Of a DNA stretch of 26,554 nt, positions 1 through 7,120 are shown in pieces (the stretch's first letter is position 1; every line of letters begins with the position of its first letter). A program made the position numbers and the translations under genes. Source of the stretch: an uncultured Moraxella sp. (lineage in GTDB: Bacteria; Pseudomonadota; Gammaproteobacteria; Pseudomonadales; Moraxellaceae); the NCBI GenBank assembly GCA_943908405.1, contig CALTTE010000018.1, forward strand, positions 1 through 26,554, given 5' to 3'. The notes below the pieces were generated by a model. That model was given only the letters and a program-made list of their open reading frames with translations, made no database searches and was not told the DNA's origin.

Positions 1-22
1 TGCTCCTGCTCCTGCTCCTGCT
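1..22 (+). repeat. Hexanucleotide repeat encoding Ala-Pro
   Basis: TGCTCC is repeated three times and followed by a variant copy, TGCTCA. It is in frame with the barrel gene and encodes alternating Ala and Pro. The repeat is cut by the window edge, so its total length is unknown. Changes in copy number would lengthen or shorten the linker without a frameshift. Confidence 0.7.
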
Positions 23-943
23 CAGGATACCGAGCTTAACCCTTCATCGCAACCTATAATTGTGGCAATTGACAGAAAACAAACAAAACAAACACTGACC
101 AATTTGGCTCAAGACACCTTTTATTTAATGGCAGATAAACGTCATTTGTTAGATACATTACAGTCTCCTTTGTCTTGTCCATCAGGGCTATGCCTTGGGG
201 CGTGGTATGATACAAATACAAGTACACATCGCAAACAAACAGGGCAAAAAATTAAACTTAGCTATGCTTTGAATGATTGGCTGATTGGCATTCAAACCCA
301 ACACAATTCTGCAATACGCCTATCAAATAGCTACCAGACAAGCAATGGCATTGCTTTGGGTGGCACCCTACGTTATGTCCCACAAGGGCAAACTTGGTAT
401 ACTGAAATAAGCACAGCCTATGACAACCAACCTGTGCATCTGTTACGCTCACCGCTTACCAATACCGAGACCACACAGGCAGATACTGTCATTCATAGCC
501 ACGCCTACAGCTTGACAGCAGGTCAAATGCTGACCAATTGGCATTGGTATGGGAGCTTATCGCACAACGTCATCAAGCAAACAGGCTACCAAGAGCAAGG
601 AGCGGCGTTCAATTTTGATATCGCTGACAGCAAGTACCAAGCCACCGCTCTAACCATCGGCATAGAGAGACGACACCCATTATCCAATCAATGGACAATA
701 TCAGCAGGAGGCAAAGCCACTTACGATTTAACCCAACACCCCATCAGTCATTACGCCAGCAATCCATATTTTGGTAGCATTCAAAACAATATCACACCAA
801 ACCGCAATCACGCCATTATTCACGCAAGTATCGCTTATGCACCAACACCTTTTGCTCATATTCGCCTAACACCTTATACGGGCAACTTAGGTACTAAAAA
901 CTCCTATTGGGGCGTGGCAATCGGAATAGAAAATCAATTTTAG
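2..943 (+). CDS. C-terminal part of an outer-membrane beta-barrel (autotransporter-like) protein, 5' end outside the window
   Basis: The frame is open from base 2 to the stop at 941-943, so the gene starts upstream of the window. The first residues are an Ala-Pro repeat encoded by a TGCTCC hexanucleotide, followed by a polar linker. From about codon 30 the protein alternates polar and aromatic/hydrophobic residues in short strands with turns and ends in Ile-Glu-Asn-Gln-Phe. A C-terminal Phe after such strands is typical of beta-barrels inserted by the BAM machinery. The layout of low-complexity linker followed by a barrel of roughly 270-290 residues fits the translocator domain of a classical autotransporter. 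The passenger domain is not visible, so its activity cannot be given. A GTG at 62 could be mistaken for the start, but the open frame and linker upstream argue against it. No known family is recognised with certainty. Confidence 0.6.
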   Translation, partial: APAPAPAQDTELNPSSQPIIVAIDRKQTKQTLTNLAQDTFYLMADKRHLLDTLQSPLSCPSGLCLGAWYDTNTSTHRKQTGQKIKLSYALNDWLIGIQTQHNSAIRLSNSYQTSNGIALGGTLRYVPQGQTWYTEISTAYDNQPVHLLRSPLTNTETTQADTVIHSHAYSLTAGQMLTNWHWYGSLSHNVIKQTGYQEQGAAFNFDIADSKYQATALTIGIERRHPLSNQWTISAGGKATYDLTQHPISHYASNPYFGSIQNNITPNRNHAIIHASIAYAPTPFAHIRLTPYTGNLGTKNSYWGVAIGIENQF

Positions 944-989
944 TCAATCCAATTCAAAAGTAAGCACAAAACACCATTGATTAGCCCCA

Positions 990-1023
990 AAATAAAATAG
1001 GACTTCAATTAAGAAATCCTATT
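990..1023 (-). terminator. Probable terminator of the MliC-like lipoprotein gene
   Basis: Arms at 996-1006 and 1013-1023 pair over 11 bp with one mismatch around a 6-nt loop. Read on the minus strand, the hairpin is followed by a T-rich tract (TTTTATTTT), as expected of a Rho-independent terminator for the gene ending at 1143. On the plus strand there is no U-tract. A second, weaker inverted repeat (1045-1052 with 1068-1075) lies between it and the gene. Confidence 0.55.
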
Positions 1024-1142
1024 GGTTGAACGCCAAGCTTTTTAAATACCAACCTTCTAGTATAAAATTGGTATTAGCCATCAAAGGCTTTAATGCTAAG
1101 TGCTTAATTTATGCTTAATAAAAATTATGCTTAACAAATGCC

Positions 1143-1652
1143 TTATCGGGCTAGCTGGCAATTGGTTGGGCTACCATAACCGTGGTAGGTAAATACTGCC
1201 ATATTGCCTTTTTGTTGCCACTCACCGCCTTTGCCATAAATGCCCTTTGAGGACACATAACGCTCGCCTGACCCTGATGGGGCGGCGGTCATTGTGGTGG
1301 TGGCATCATCAACGGTTAATTGAATTTGATTATCGCTAATACGTTTAATGACAGGCTTAGCGTCATTTTCACAAACAAACATTTGCGTCATAGCATTATT
1401 ACCATAGGTATTGCCATAGCTTGTGTTACCGTAGTTTGTGTTGCTGTTGTAGCCTGACATTGATTGCTTGTTTTGCGATTGCTGATAATTGGCGTAATTA
1501 TGCGTATGACCTTGATGTCCATAGCTCTGATGGCTTTGAGTCATTTGAGACTGAGTGGTGGCTGAAGTGCGTTGCCCCATCATACCAGTAGCATTACACC
1601 CTGTTAATACCAATGCCAAAGCGACACTGCTTGCTAATAATACTGATTTCAT
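1143..1652 (-). CDS. MliC-like lipoprotein (C-type lysozyme inhibitor family)
   Basis: The 169-residue protein begins with a lipoprotein signal whose lipobox is Leu-Thr-Gly-Cys, with the lipidated Cys at 19. Residues 25-90 are a low-complexity linker rich in Gln, Asn, Ser, Tyr, Gly and His. Residues 91-166 look like the MliC/PliC fold. They contain Cys94 and Cys165 as a likely disulfide pair, the Ser-Gly-Ser-Gly-Glu-Arg-Tyr-Val segment at 126-133, then a Gly-Lys-Gly-Gly-Glu-Trp stretch. Known members sit in the outer membrane facing the periplasm and block host C-type lysozyme by inserting this loop into the active site. The start codon at 1652 is preceded by AAGGTG at good spacing. The long linker is unusual for MliC and may extend the domain from the membrane. 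Assignment is by motif reading only. Confidence 0.7.
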   Translation of the reverse strand: MKSVLLASSVALALVLTGCNATGMMGQRTSATTQSQMTQSHQSYGHQGHTHNYANYQQSQNKQSMSGYNSNTNYGNTSYGNTYGNNAMTQMFVCENDAKPVIKRISDNQIQLTVDDATTTMTAAPSGSGERYVSSKGIYGKGGEWQQKGNMAVFTYHGYGSPTNCQLAR

Positions 1653-1881
1653 AAATCACCTTTTATATTTAATTGATTAAGTAAAATACTTACCTGTATC
1701 CAAAATCCAAATTGGGCAAGTAAAACAATTGTAAATTAAAATCATCCAAGCAACAAGCCCTTTTAACACCCATACCACAAAATTAACAATACATAACACC
1801 CAAATCAATTTGGTTACAAGACCCACCTAAAAAACAACACAAACACAAGAATTAAATGCAAAATTGGCTAATCAGACCAAA

Positions 1882-1915
1882 CAATGACAGATAGCACACA
1901 ATGACAGATAGCACA
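1882..1915. repeat. 17-bp perfect tandem duplication upstream of yggX
   Basis: CAATGACAGATAGCACA occurs twice head to tail (1882-1898 and 1899-1915) just upstream of the yggX -10 element. It covers the position where a -35 box would lie. Apart from this and the yggX promoter, I see nothing in the 314-bp spacer 1653-1966. Confidence 0.9.
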
Positions 1916-1928
1916 ATCAATCGCTATT

Positions 1929-1937
1929 TGCTATAAT
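1929..1937 (+). promoter_or_regulatory. Extended -10 promoter of yggX
   Basis: TGCTATAAT is a perfect extended -10 sequence. No convincing -35 is present at 16-18 bp upstream. Transcription would start near 1944, giving a leader of only about 20-25 nt before the ATG at 1967. Confidence 0.6.
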
Positions 1938-1966
1938 AGCTCAATCCACTGATATTATGATGACTT

Positions 1967-2254
1967 ATGCAAACATTTAACCCTGCCGACCATACCGTTT
2001 TTTGTCGCAAATACCAGCAAAACTTACCCAAATTGCCCAATCCACCCTTTCCCAACGCCCAAGGGCAAGAGATCCAAAACACCGTCTCCGCTAAAGCGTG
2101 GAACGAATGGCTAGAATTACAAACAATGCTCATTAACGAAAAGCATTTGAGTATGGTTGACCCTGACGCCAAAGCCTTTTTAAAAGCACAGCGTGAGCTG
2201 TTTTTGGATAATGGCGATTATGAACGCCCTGCAGGCTTTAAGCCAAAAAACTAA
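1967..2254 (+). CDS. yggX: YggX, probable Fe(II)-trafficking / oxidative-damage protection protein
   Basis: The 95-residue protein has the family's full pattern: Thr-Val-Phe-Cys-Arg-Lys-Tyr at 10-16 with the conserved Cys13, Pro-Pro-Phe-Pro and Gly-Gln-Glu-Ile near 26-37, Lys-Ala-Trp-x-Glu-Trp-Leu, and the Thr-Met-Leu-Ile-Asn-Glu-Lys segment. YggX is a small cytosolic protein thought to carry labile iron and to protect Fe-S clusters under oxidative stress. In Escherichia coli it lies beside mutY; here it stands alone between a lipoprotein gene and yajQ. No Shine-Dalgarno sequence is visible before the ATG, and the leader predicted from the -10 box is very short. The next gene starts 230 bp downstream, so it is probably monocistronic. 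Confidence 0.95.
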   Translation: MQTFNPADHTVFCRKYQQNLPKLPNPPFPNAQGQEIQNTVSAKAWNEWLELQTMLINEKHLSMVDPDAKAFLKAQRELFLDNGDYERPAGFKPKN

Positions 2255-2410
2255 TTTGAGCAAACAAGCTTGTTTAAGCTTTAAGCCAACTTATTTAAGC
2301 CAAAATTGGTTGACATTAAAATCCGCTTAAAGTAATAAGCAAAAACCAAAGATGCTGAACAAATAGCGACATCAAATAGCAACATTGAAAAGCGGTTAAT
2401 CCATATTAAC

Positions 2411-2434
2411 CCAACATTAAAACCAACATTAAAA
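2411..2434. repeat. 12-bp tandem duplication upstream of yajQ
   Basis: CCAACATTAAAA is repeated twice in direct succession. It is one of many short tandem duplications in the spacers of this window. Confidence 0.85.
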
Positions 2435-2483
2435 CCAAAACGTTTAAACCAACAACATTTTACCAAAATAAGGAACAATCTCT

Positions 2484-2972
2484 ATGCCCTCATTTGACGT
2501 GGTCTCTGAATTAGCATTATTTGAAGTTAAACACGCCTGCCAAAATGCCGAAAAAGAAGTGGCAAGTCGTTTTGACTTTAAAGGCAGCGATATCAAAATT
2601 GACCTAAACGAAAAAGCCAAAACCATCACCTTAACCGCCGACAACGAGCTACAAGTCCAAAACGTCTATGCCATTTTGGAAAAAAACTTAATCAAGCGGG
2701 GCGTGGATTTGCAATCGCTTGACCCCAAAGACCCTCAAGGCTCAGGCAAGCAAGTCAAACAAAGTATTGACCTAAAAGATGGGCTAGACAGCGACAGTGC
2801 CAAAAAAATCGCCAAAGCCCTAAAAGAATCCGACCTTAAAGTACAAGCCGCCATTCAAGGCGATAAAGTGCGAGTTAGCGATAAGAAAAAAGACACCCTA
2901 CAACAGGCAATGGCGTTGTTAAAAGAAAAACAGTTTGGTGTGCCTGTGCAGTTTAACAATTTTAAAGATTAA
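2484..2972 (+). CDS. yajQ: YajQ family nucleotide-binding protein
   Basis: The 162-residue protein starts Met-Pro-Ser-Phe-Asp-Val-Val-Ser, the invariant YajQ start, and has the Phe-Asp-Phe-Lys-Gly-Ser segment near 31-36. The C-terminus ends Pro-Val-Gln-Phe-x-Asn-Phe-Lys-Asp, also typical. Length matches the family (about 160). YajQ proteins have two ferredoxin-like domains and bind nucleotides. In Xanthomonas and Pseudomonas, members bind cyclic di-GMP and act on gene expression; which ligand applies here is unknown. AAGGA at 2470-2474 serves as the ribosome binding site. A strong hairpin terminator follows at 3081-3110. The upstream spacer 2255-2483 contains a 14-bp palindrome (2262-2275) and a 12-bp tandem duplication (2411-2434). 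Confidence 0.95.
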   Translation: MPSFDVVSELALFEVKHACQNAEKEVASRFDFKGSDIKIDLNEKAKTITLTADNELQVQNVYAILEKNLIKRGVDLQSLDPKDPQGSGKQVKQSIDLKDGLDSDSAKKIAKALKESDLKVQAAIQGDKVRVSDKKKDTLQQAMALLKEKQFGVPVQFNNFKD

Positions 2973-3080
2973 GCTTGATTTTGGCATTGGCTTTAATGTT
3001 TGATTTTTAGTGTTTAAATTTTAGTTTAAAAGCTTAAAATTTAAGGGTTAAAAATTTATGTATTATAAGCTTAAGCACTA

Positions 3081-3110
3081 AAAACACGGCAGTTGGTTGC
3101 CGTGTTTTTT
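3081..3110. terminator. Terminator between yajQ and the convergent metallothionein-like gene
   Basis: AAAACACGGC at 3081-3090 pairs perfectly with 3099-3108 around an 8-nt loop, followed by a T-run on the plus strand. The A-run on the left gives a U-tract on the minus strand too, so it can work in both directions between two convergent genes. The rest of the 314-bp spacer 2973-3286 is AT-rich with no gene visible. Confidence 0.85.
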
Positions 3111-3286
3111 ATTAGGGCGCGTATATTGTAGTTTGATATTACAACTTAGCACTGTGGTTTTTAGTACTGTGGTTTAAGATATTGTTGTTTACACTACAGT
3201 TTATTTAACATTAAGCTTGATAATATTAAATTTATAATATTAAACTTTATCTTAAACTAACAAAAAACCACTTGAGCTATCAACAA

Positions 3287-3406
3287 TTATTGACCGCAAG
3301 CACAATCGCCATTTTGACAGCATTTGCAATCAGGCAGACAAGTGCAGTTGCCATTTTTATCCAATTCACAACCACATTGGCAAGTCTCTTTGGTATAAAC
3401 AAACAT
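3287..3406 (-). CDS. Small Cys-rich metallothionein-like protein (39 aa)
   Basis: This frame is short but well supported. ATG at 3404-3406 is preceded by GGAG (3413-3416, minus strand) at 6 nt, and the stop is at 3287-3289. The 39 residues contain ten cysteines at positions 9, 11, 13, 21, 23, 27, 29, 30, 35 and 37, in Cys-x-Cys-x-Cys, Cys-x-Cys and Cys-x-Cys-Cys groups, with no aromatic residue after Tyr4. That is the composition of a metallothionein binding Cu(I) or Zn(II) through thiolate clusters. It does not resemble the SmtA/BmtA type I remember, which carries His ligands, so its family is open. It is divergent from a CueR-like regulator, and its promoter has the MerR-type operator with a 19-bp spacer. 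A role in buffering or detoxifying copper is therefore the best inference. Confidence 0.75.
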   Translation of the reverse strand: MFVYTKETCQCGCELDKNGNCTCLPDCKCCQNGDCACGQ

Positions 3407-3481
3407 AACATTCTCCAAAATAAAATTAAAATTGCTTATCAAACCAGCTAGGTCTGCTTGCCAAACCTATTTGATGATGCT

Positions 3482-3512
3482 ATCATAAAGCTTAACCTTA
3501 GGTTAAGGTCAA
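3482..3512 (-). promoter_or_regulatory. MerR-type promoter/operator of the metallothionein-like gene
   Basis: On the minus strand, TTGACC (3507-3512) is the -35 and TATGAT (3482-3487) the -10, separated by exactly 19 bp. The spacer carries the inverted repeat CTTAACC-TTA-GGTTAAG (3491-3507). An over-long spacer with a dyad between the boxes is the hallmark of promoters that MerR-family activators (CueR, ZntR, MerR) untwist when bound to metal. It faces the Cys-rich gene, whose start is about 75 bp downstream. Confidence 0.85.
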
Positions 3513-3572
3513 GCATTTTTTAAAAAATTTACCCAAAATTTACCCAAAAAAAATCATCTTTTGACAACGACA

Positions 3573-3965
3573 ATGACATTTACCATCAGCGACACCGCAA
3601 GCCTTGTTGGCTTATCCGCCAAGCAAATCCGTGATTATGAAACGCACGACTTAATTCACCCCATTCGCTCGCCATCAGGGTATCGGCTTTATGATGACAA
3701 TGCCGTTGCACGTCTGCATTTTATTGCCCACGCCAGAGAAGTAGGCTTTTCGCTCGCCCAAATCAAAGAGCTACTCACCTTACAACAAGGCCCCCACCGC
3801 CAAAATTGTGAAGTTAAAACCCTAACTGCCAAGCACATCAAAGCCTTAAGCGATAAAATCTCCCAATTATCAGCAATGAAACAAACCCTTCAGGCGTGGC
3901 ACGATGCCTGTCTTGGTGACAGCAATACAGATTGTGCGATTTTAAGCGCTTTAAAAATACATTAA
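3573..3965 (+). CDS. CueR-like MerR-family metal-responsive regulator
   Basis: The 130-residue protein has the MerR winged helix-turn-helix at residues 3-70: Val-Gly-Leu-Ser-Ala-Lys-Gln-Ile-Arg at 12-20, Asp-Tyr-Glu at 21-23, Gly-Tyr-Arg-Leu-Tyr at 36-40. A dimerisation helix (about 80-110) and a metal loop follow. The loop has Cys113 and Cys121 separated by seven residues, matching the Cys112/Cys120 pair that binds Cu(I) in E. coli CueR. At the position where CueR has Ser77, this protein seems to have Asn78, with Cys79 next to it, so metal choice is not certain. I prefer ATG at 3573; a TTG at 3561 is in frame but would add four residues the family lacks. No clear ribosome binding site is seen. 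It is divergent from the Cys-rich gene and probably controls it through the 19-bp-spacer promoter. Confidence 0.85.
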   Translation: MTFTISDTASLVGLSAKQIRDYETHDLIHPIRSPSGYRLYDDNAVARLHFIAHAREVGFSLAQIKELLTLQQGPHRQNCEVKTLTAKHIKALSDKISQLSAMKQTLQAWHDACLGDSNTDCAILSALKIH

Positions 3966-4461
3966 GACGATTATTGGAACAGTTTGATTCATCTTAATAC
4001 CCAAACTGAATGATAATTTAGTGATAATTTTAAGTATAACACCATCCCCAGTTATAATAAAATTAAGTTGGCAGGAAAATATTATATAAGATATTATTTT
4101 AATTTAAATCTTGCTAAAACAAAGGGAGGCAGGCGTCCAATGTTACAACTGCATCGTTTTTACAGTAGATATAAATACCACTTGATATGACCAAAAGAGA
4201 ATAATTTATCCAATATAACCTTAATCATGACGACAGGCTGTCAAATTTTTACCAAAATCAATACATCAACGTAGCACAAAATCGATGCCACCATAACCAT
4301 TTTAAAAAATCACCAAGTGGCAAACCATATTGATACAATAAAAGTCTATTACTGACACTAATCAAACTAACGATTTGTTTGTTCAATTATAATCTTGGCA
4401 AAAAAATTTTAGCTTTTACCCAACCAATATACCCTTTAAAAGTATGACAACATTAATAGAC

Positions 4462-4554
4462 TTCCTGCAAAACTACGATTTTATTGATTTTTAGAATTTA
4501 ATAAGCTCTACAATCAAGCACGTTGCAAAAATTGCAATTAAGGTTTTGCAGGAA
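4462..4554. mobile_element. MITE-like unit with 12-bp perfect terminal inverted repeats
   Basis: TTCCTGCAAAAC at 4462-4473 is the exact reverse complement of 4543-4554. The 69 bp between are AT-rich and non-coding. Short non-coding units with perfect ends are typical of miniature inverted-repeat elements or insertion-sequence remnants; the TGCAAAA ends recall IS5-type termini. A TTAAT motif occurs just outside both ends but is offset by two bases on the left, so a target-site duplication is not established. Confidence 0.4.
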
Positions 4555-4683
4555 CTTTAATCAAAATTCTTCATCCCAAAAGCCAAAATATTGACAAAAT
4601 AAAGTAGAATTGAAAAATTCTCTATTTTGTATAAATCTCATAATTTGACAAACAATTAATCTGCGTAAAAACCAATTTGGCAC

Positions 4684-4713
4684 AAAAAACCAACACCGCT
4701 TGATGTTGGTTTT
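4684..4713 (-). terminator. Terminator downstream of dnaK
   Basis: AAAACCAACA at 4686-4695 pairs perfectly with 4704-4713 around an 8-nt loop. On the minus strand the second arm runs into a T-run, as needed for the dnaK transcript that ends at 4758. An A/T-run on the other side could make it bidirectional. Confidence 0.85.
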
Positions 4714-4757
4714 TATTTTTTACTTAGTCAAAGTTTATGACTTAGTGAAAACTTAGG

Positions 4758-6707
4758 TTAGTTTTTGTCTTTAACCTCAGTAAATTCAGCGTCCACTACG
4801 CCATTATCAGCTTGCGGTGATTGGGTGGTTTGTTCTGTGCTAGCACCTGCAAAGTCTGCCCCAGCAAATGGATTAGCCCCTGCTTCACCGCCAGCACCGC
4901 CATAGATTTTTTGGCTGACGGGCAAGAAAGCATTATCCAAGGCCTCAAGTTTGGCTTTGATTTCGTCAGCATCATCACCACGCACCGCCGTCTCAAGCTC
5001 GCTAATAGCGGTCTCAACGCTTGCTTTTTCATCATCACTGATTTTGTCGCTGGCGTCTTTTAACCCTTTTTGCACGGCGTGAATACGCCCATCGGCTTCA
5101 TTACGCACAGTTGCCAGTGCTGCAAATTTTTCATCTTCGGCAGCATTAGCCTCAGCATCACGCACCATTTGCTCAATCTCATCATCAGACAAGCCAGAGT
5201 CTGCCTTGATTTGGATACTTTGTTCTTTACCTGTACCTTTGTCTTTGGCAGAGATATTCATAATCCCATCGGCATTGATGTCAAAGGTTACCTCAATTTG
5301 TGGCACGCCACGAGGGGCGGGCGGAATATCGGTCAAATCAAAGTTACCAAGCAATTTATTTTGAGCGGCAATTTTACGCTCGCCTTGATAAACTTGAATG
5401 CTGACCGCTGGCTGATTGTCGGCGGCGGTTGAGAATACTTGTGATTTTTTGGTCGGAATCATTGTATTTTTTTCAATAATTGGCGTTAAAACACCGCCCA
5501 TCGTCTCAATACCCAAGGTTAACGGCGTAACATCTAGTAGCAATACGTCTTTTTTGTCTCCGGACAATACCGCCCCTTGAATTGCCGCCCCCATCGCTAC
5601 CGCTTCATCAGGGTTCACGTCTTTTCTTGGTTCTTTACCAAAAAATTCTTGCACCTTTTGTTGCACAAGTGGCATACGCGTTTGACCACCCACCAAAATC
5701 ACATCATCAATATCAGACGCACTAAGTCCAGCATCAGACAAGGCGGTTTTGCAAGGGCTGATAGTGCGTGCCACAAGCTCCTCGGTCAAGCTTTCTAGTT
5801 TGGCACGGCTAATCGTTACCACCAAATGCTTAGGTCCTGTGGCGTCTGCGGTGATATAAGGCAGATTTACTTCAGTGCTTTGGGCAGAAGACAGCTCAAT
5901 TTTGGCTTTTTCGGCAGCTTCTTTTAGGCGTTGCATTGCCAAGGGGTCACCTTTTAGGTTGACGTCGTTTTGTTTTTTAAATTCATCAACTAAATAATCA
6001 ATCAATGCCAAATCAAAGTCTTCACCGCCCAAATGCGTATCGCCATTGGTTGCAAGCACCTCAAATTGTTGCTCACCGTCCACATCGGCAATCTCAATGA
6101 TGGACACATCAAATGTACCACCGCCTAAGTCATAAACCACAACGGTTTTGTCGCCTTGCTTTTTATCCATACCATAAGCCAAAGCAGCAGCAGTTGGCTC
6201 GTTGATGATTCGCTTCACCTCAAGCCCTGCAATCTTACCAGCATCTTTGGTGGCTTGGCGTTGACTGTCATTGAAATAAGCAGGTACAGTAACCACCGCT
6301 TCGGTGACTTTTTCACCCAAATAGTCTTCGGCGGTTTTTTTCATTTTTTTCAATACTTCGGCAGAAATTTGTGGCGGGGCTTGTTTTTTACCACCTGCTT
6401 CTACCCACGCATCGCCATTGTCCGCCTTAACGATTTTATAAGGGACAAGTGAGATATCTTTTTGAACCTCTTTGTCCTCAAAACGACGACCAATCAAACG
6501 CTTGATTGCAAATAATGTGTTGTTTGGATTCGTTACCGCTTGACGTTTGGCAGCTTGACCCACCAAAACCTCATTGTCTTTATAGGCAACAATTGATGGG
6601 GTGGTTCTTGCCCCTTCTGCGTTATCAATCACTTTGACTTTATCGCCTTCTAGCACCGCCACACACGAGTTGGTTGTGCCCAAATCAATACCTATTACTT
6701 TTGCCAT
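4758..6707 (-). CDS. dnaK: Chaperone DnaK (Hsp70)
   Basis: The 649-residue protein is full length for DnaK. The N-terminal ATPase domain opens with Gly-Ile-Asp-Leu-Gly-Thr-Thr-Asn-Ser-Cys (5-14). It also holds the Asn-Glu-Pro-Thr-Ala-Ala-Ala-Leu-Ala-Tyr-Gly and Asp-Leu-Gly-Gly-Gly-Thr-Phe-Asp signatures. The substrate-binding domain follows from about residue 390, and the tail ends in an acidic segment with Asp-Ala-Glu-Phe-Thr-Glu-Val. It folds and refolds cytosolic proteins together with DnaJ and GrpE. grpE lies upstream on the same strand with 413 bp between, and no dnaJ follows within the window. GGAG at 6715-6718 is the ribosome binding site. A sigma-32-like promoter directly upstream suggests heat-shock control separate from grpE. 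Confidence 0.99.
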   Translation of the reverse strand: MAKVIGIDLGTTNSCVAVLEGDKVKVIDNAEGARTTPSIVAYKDNEVLVGQAAKRQAVTNPNNTLFAIKRLIGRRFEDKEVQKDISLVPYKIVKADNGDAWVEAGGKKQAPPQISAEVLKKMKKTAEDYLGEKVTEAVVTVPAYFNDSQRQATKDAGKIAGLEVKRIINEPTAAALAYGMDKKQGDKTVVVYDLGGGTFDVSIIEIADVDGEQQFEVLATNGDTHLGGEDFDLALIDYLVDEFKKQNDVNLKGDPLAMQRLKEAAEKAKIELSSAQSTEVNLPYITADATGPKHLVVTISRAKLESLTEELVARTISPCKTALSDAGLSASDIDDVILVGGQTRMPLVQQKVQEFFGKEPRKDVNPDEAVAMGAAIQGAVLSGDKKDVLLLDVTPLTLGIETMGGVLTPIIEKNTMIPTKKSQVFSTAADNQPAVSIQVYQGERKIAAQNKLLGNFDLTDIPPAPRGVPQIEVTFDINADGIMNISAKDKGTGKEQSIQIKADSGLSDDEIEQMVRDAEANAAEDEKFAALATVRNEADGRIHAVQKGLKDASDKISDDEKASVETAISELETAVRGDDADEIKAKLEALDNAFLPVSQKIYGGAGGEAGANPFAGADFAGASTEQTTQSPQADNGVVDAEFTEVKDKN

Positions 6708-6755
6708 ACTTATTCTCCATTGTTAAATTTGCTAGCATTCTAGCTTGTTAGCGTG

Positions 6756-6785
6756 TATATCGGTTTTTAGTTTGCTTTTTTCAAG
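6756..6785 (-). promoter_or_regulatory. Sigma-32-like heat-shock promoter of dnaK
   Basis: On the minus strand, CTTGAAA (6779-6785) is followed after 15 bp by CCGATATA (6756-6763), close to the sigma-32 consensus CTTGAAA-N-CCCCATnT. It lies about 50 bp upstream of the dnaK start. The rest of the 413-bp spacer 6708-7120 is AT-rich, with a short tandem repeat near 6985-7006 and no gene seen. Confidence 0.55.
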
Positions 6786-7120
6786 GGACAAGAATAAATT
6801 TTTTAAATTTTTATATAAAGCACCGCTACACCAATCCATCTTTGGTCAATTGCCAAAAAAAATAGCTAATTATCATTTATCTTATTCACCACAAATCAAT
6901 TAGCCAAATTATTGGTTAAATGGGTGCGGTTGATTGGTATGACTTGATTGCAATAACTTGATTGATATGGCTTGGTCAATTAAGCGTTTATTAAACGTTT
7001 ATTAAGCATTTTTAAGCACTGCCAACCACCAAACCCAAGACAAATTCAAAAAATCAAACCAATACAAGCCAAAACATTTCAATTAAAACCCATAAAAAAC
7101 CAACCCCAACCCCTAAACGA

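Larger units (their letters stand above)
3966..4757. other. 792-bp stretch without a convincing gene
   Basis: The stretch is AT-rich. It holds a possible 16-codon reading frame at 4140-4190 behind GGGAGG, a 93-bp unit bounded by 12-bp perfect inverted repeats (4462-4554), and the dnaK terminator (4684-4713). No tRNA or other RNA gene is recognised. Confidence 0.7.

Noticed and set aside
2262..2275. 14-bp palindrome after yggX as a terminator or operator
   Set aside because: A perfect palindrome without a loop or U-tract, in DNA rich in AAGCTT-like strings; no function can be supported.
2281..2478. 65-codon minus-strand frame between yggX and yajQ
   Set aside because: It runs through a tandem duplication and the yajQ leader, and has no family resemblance or ribosome binding site.
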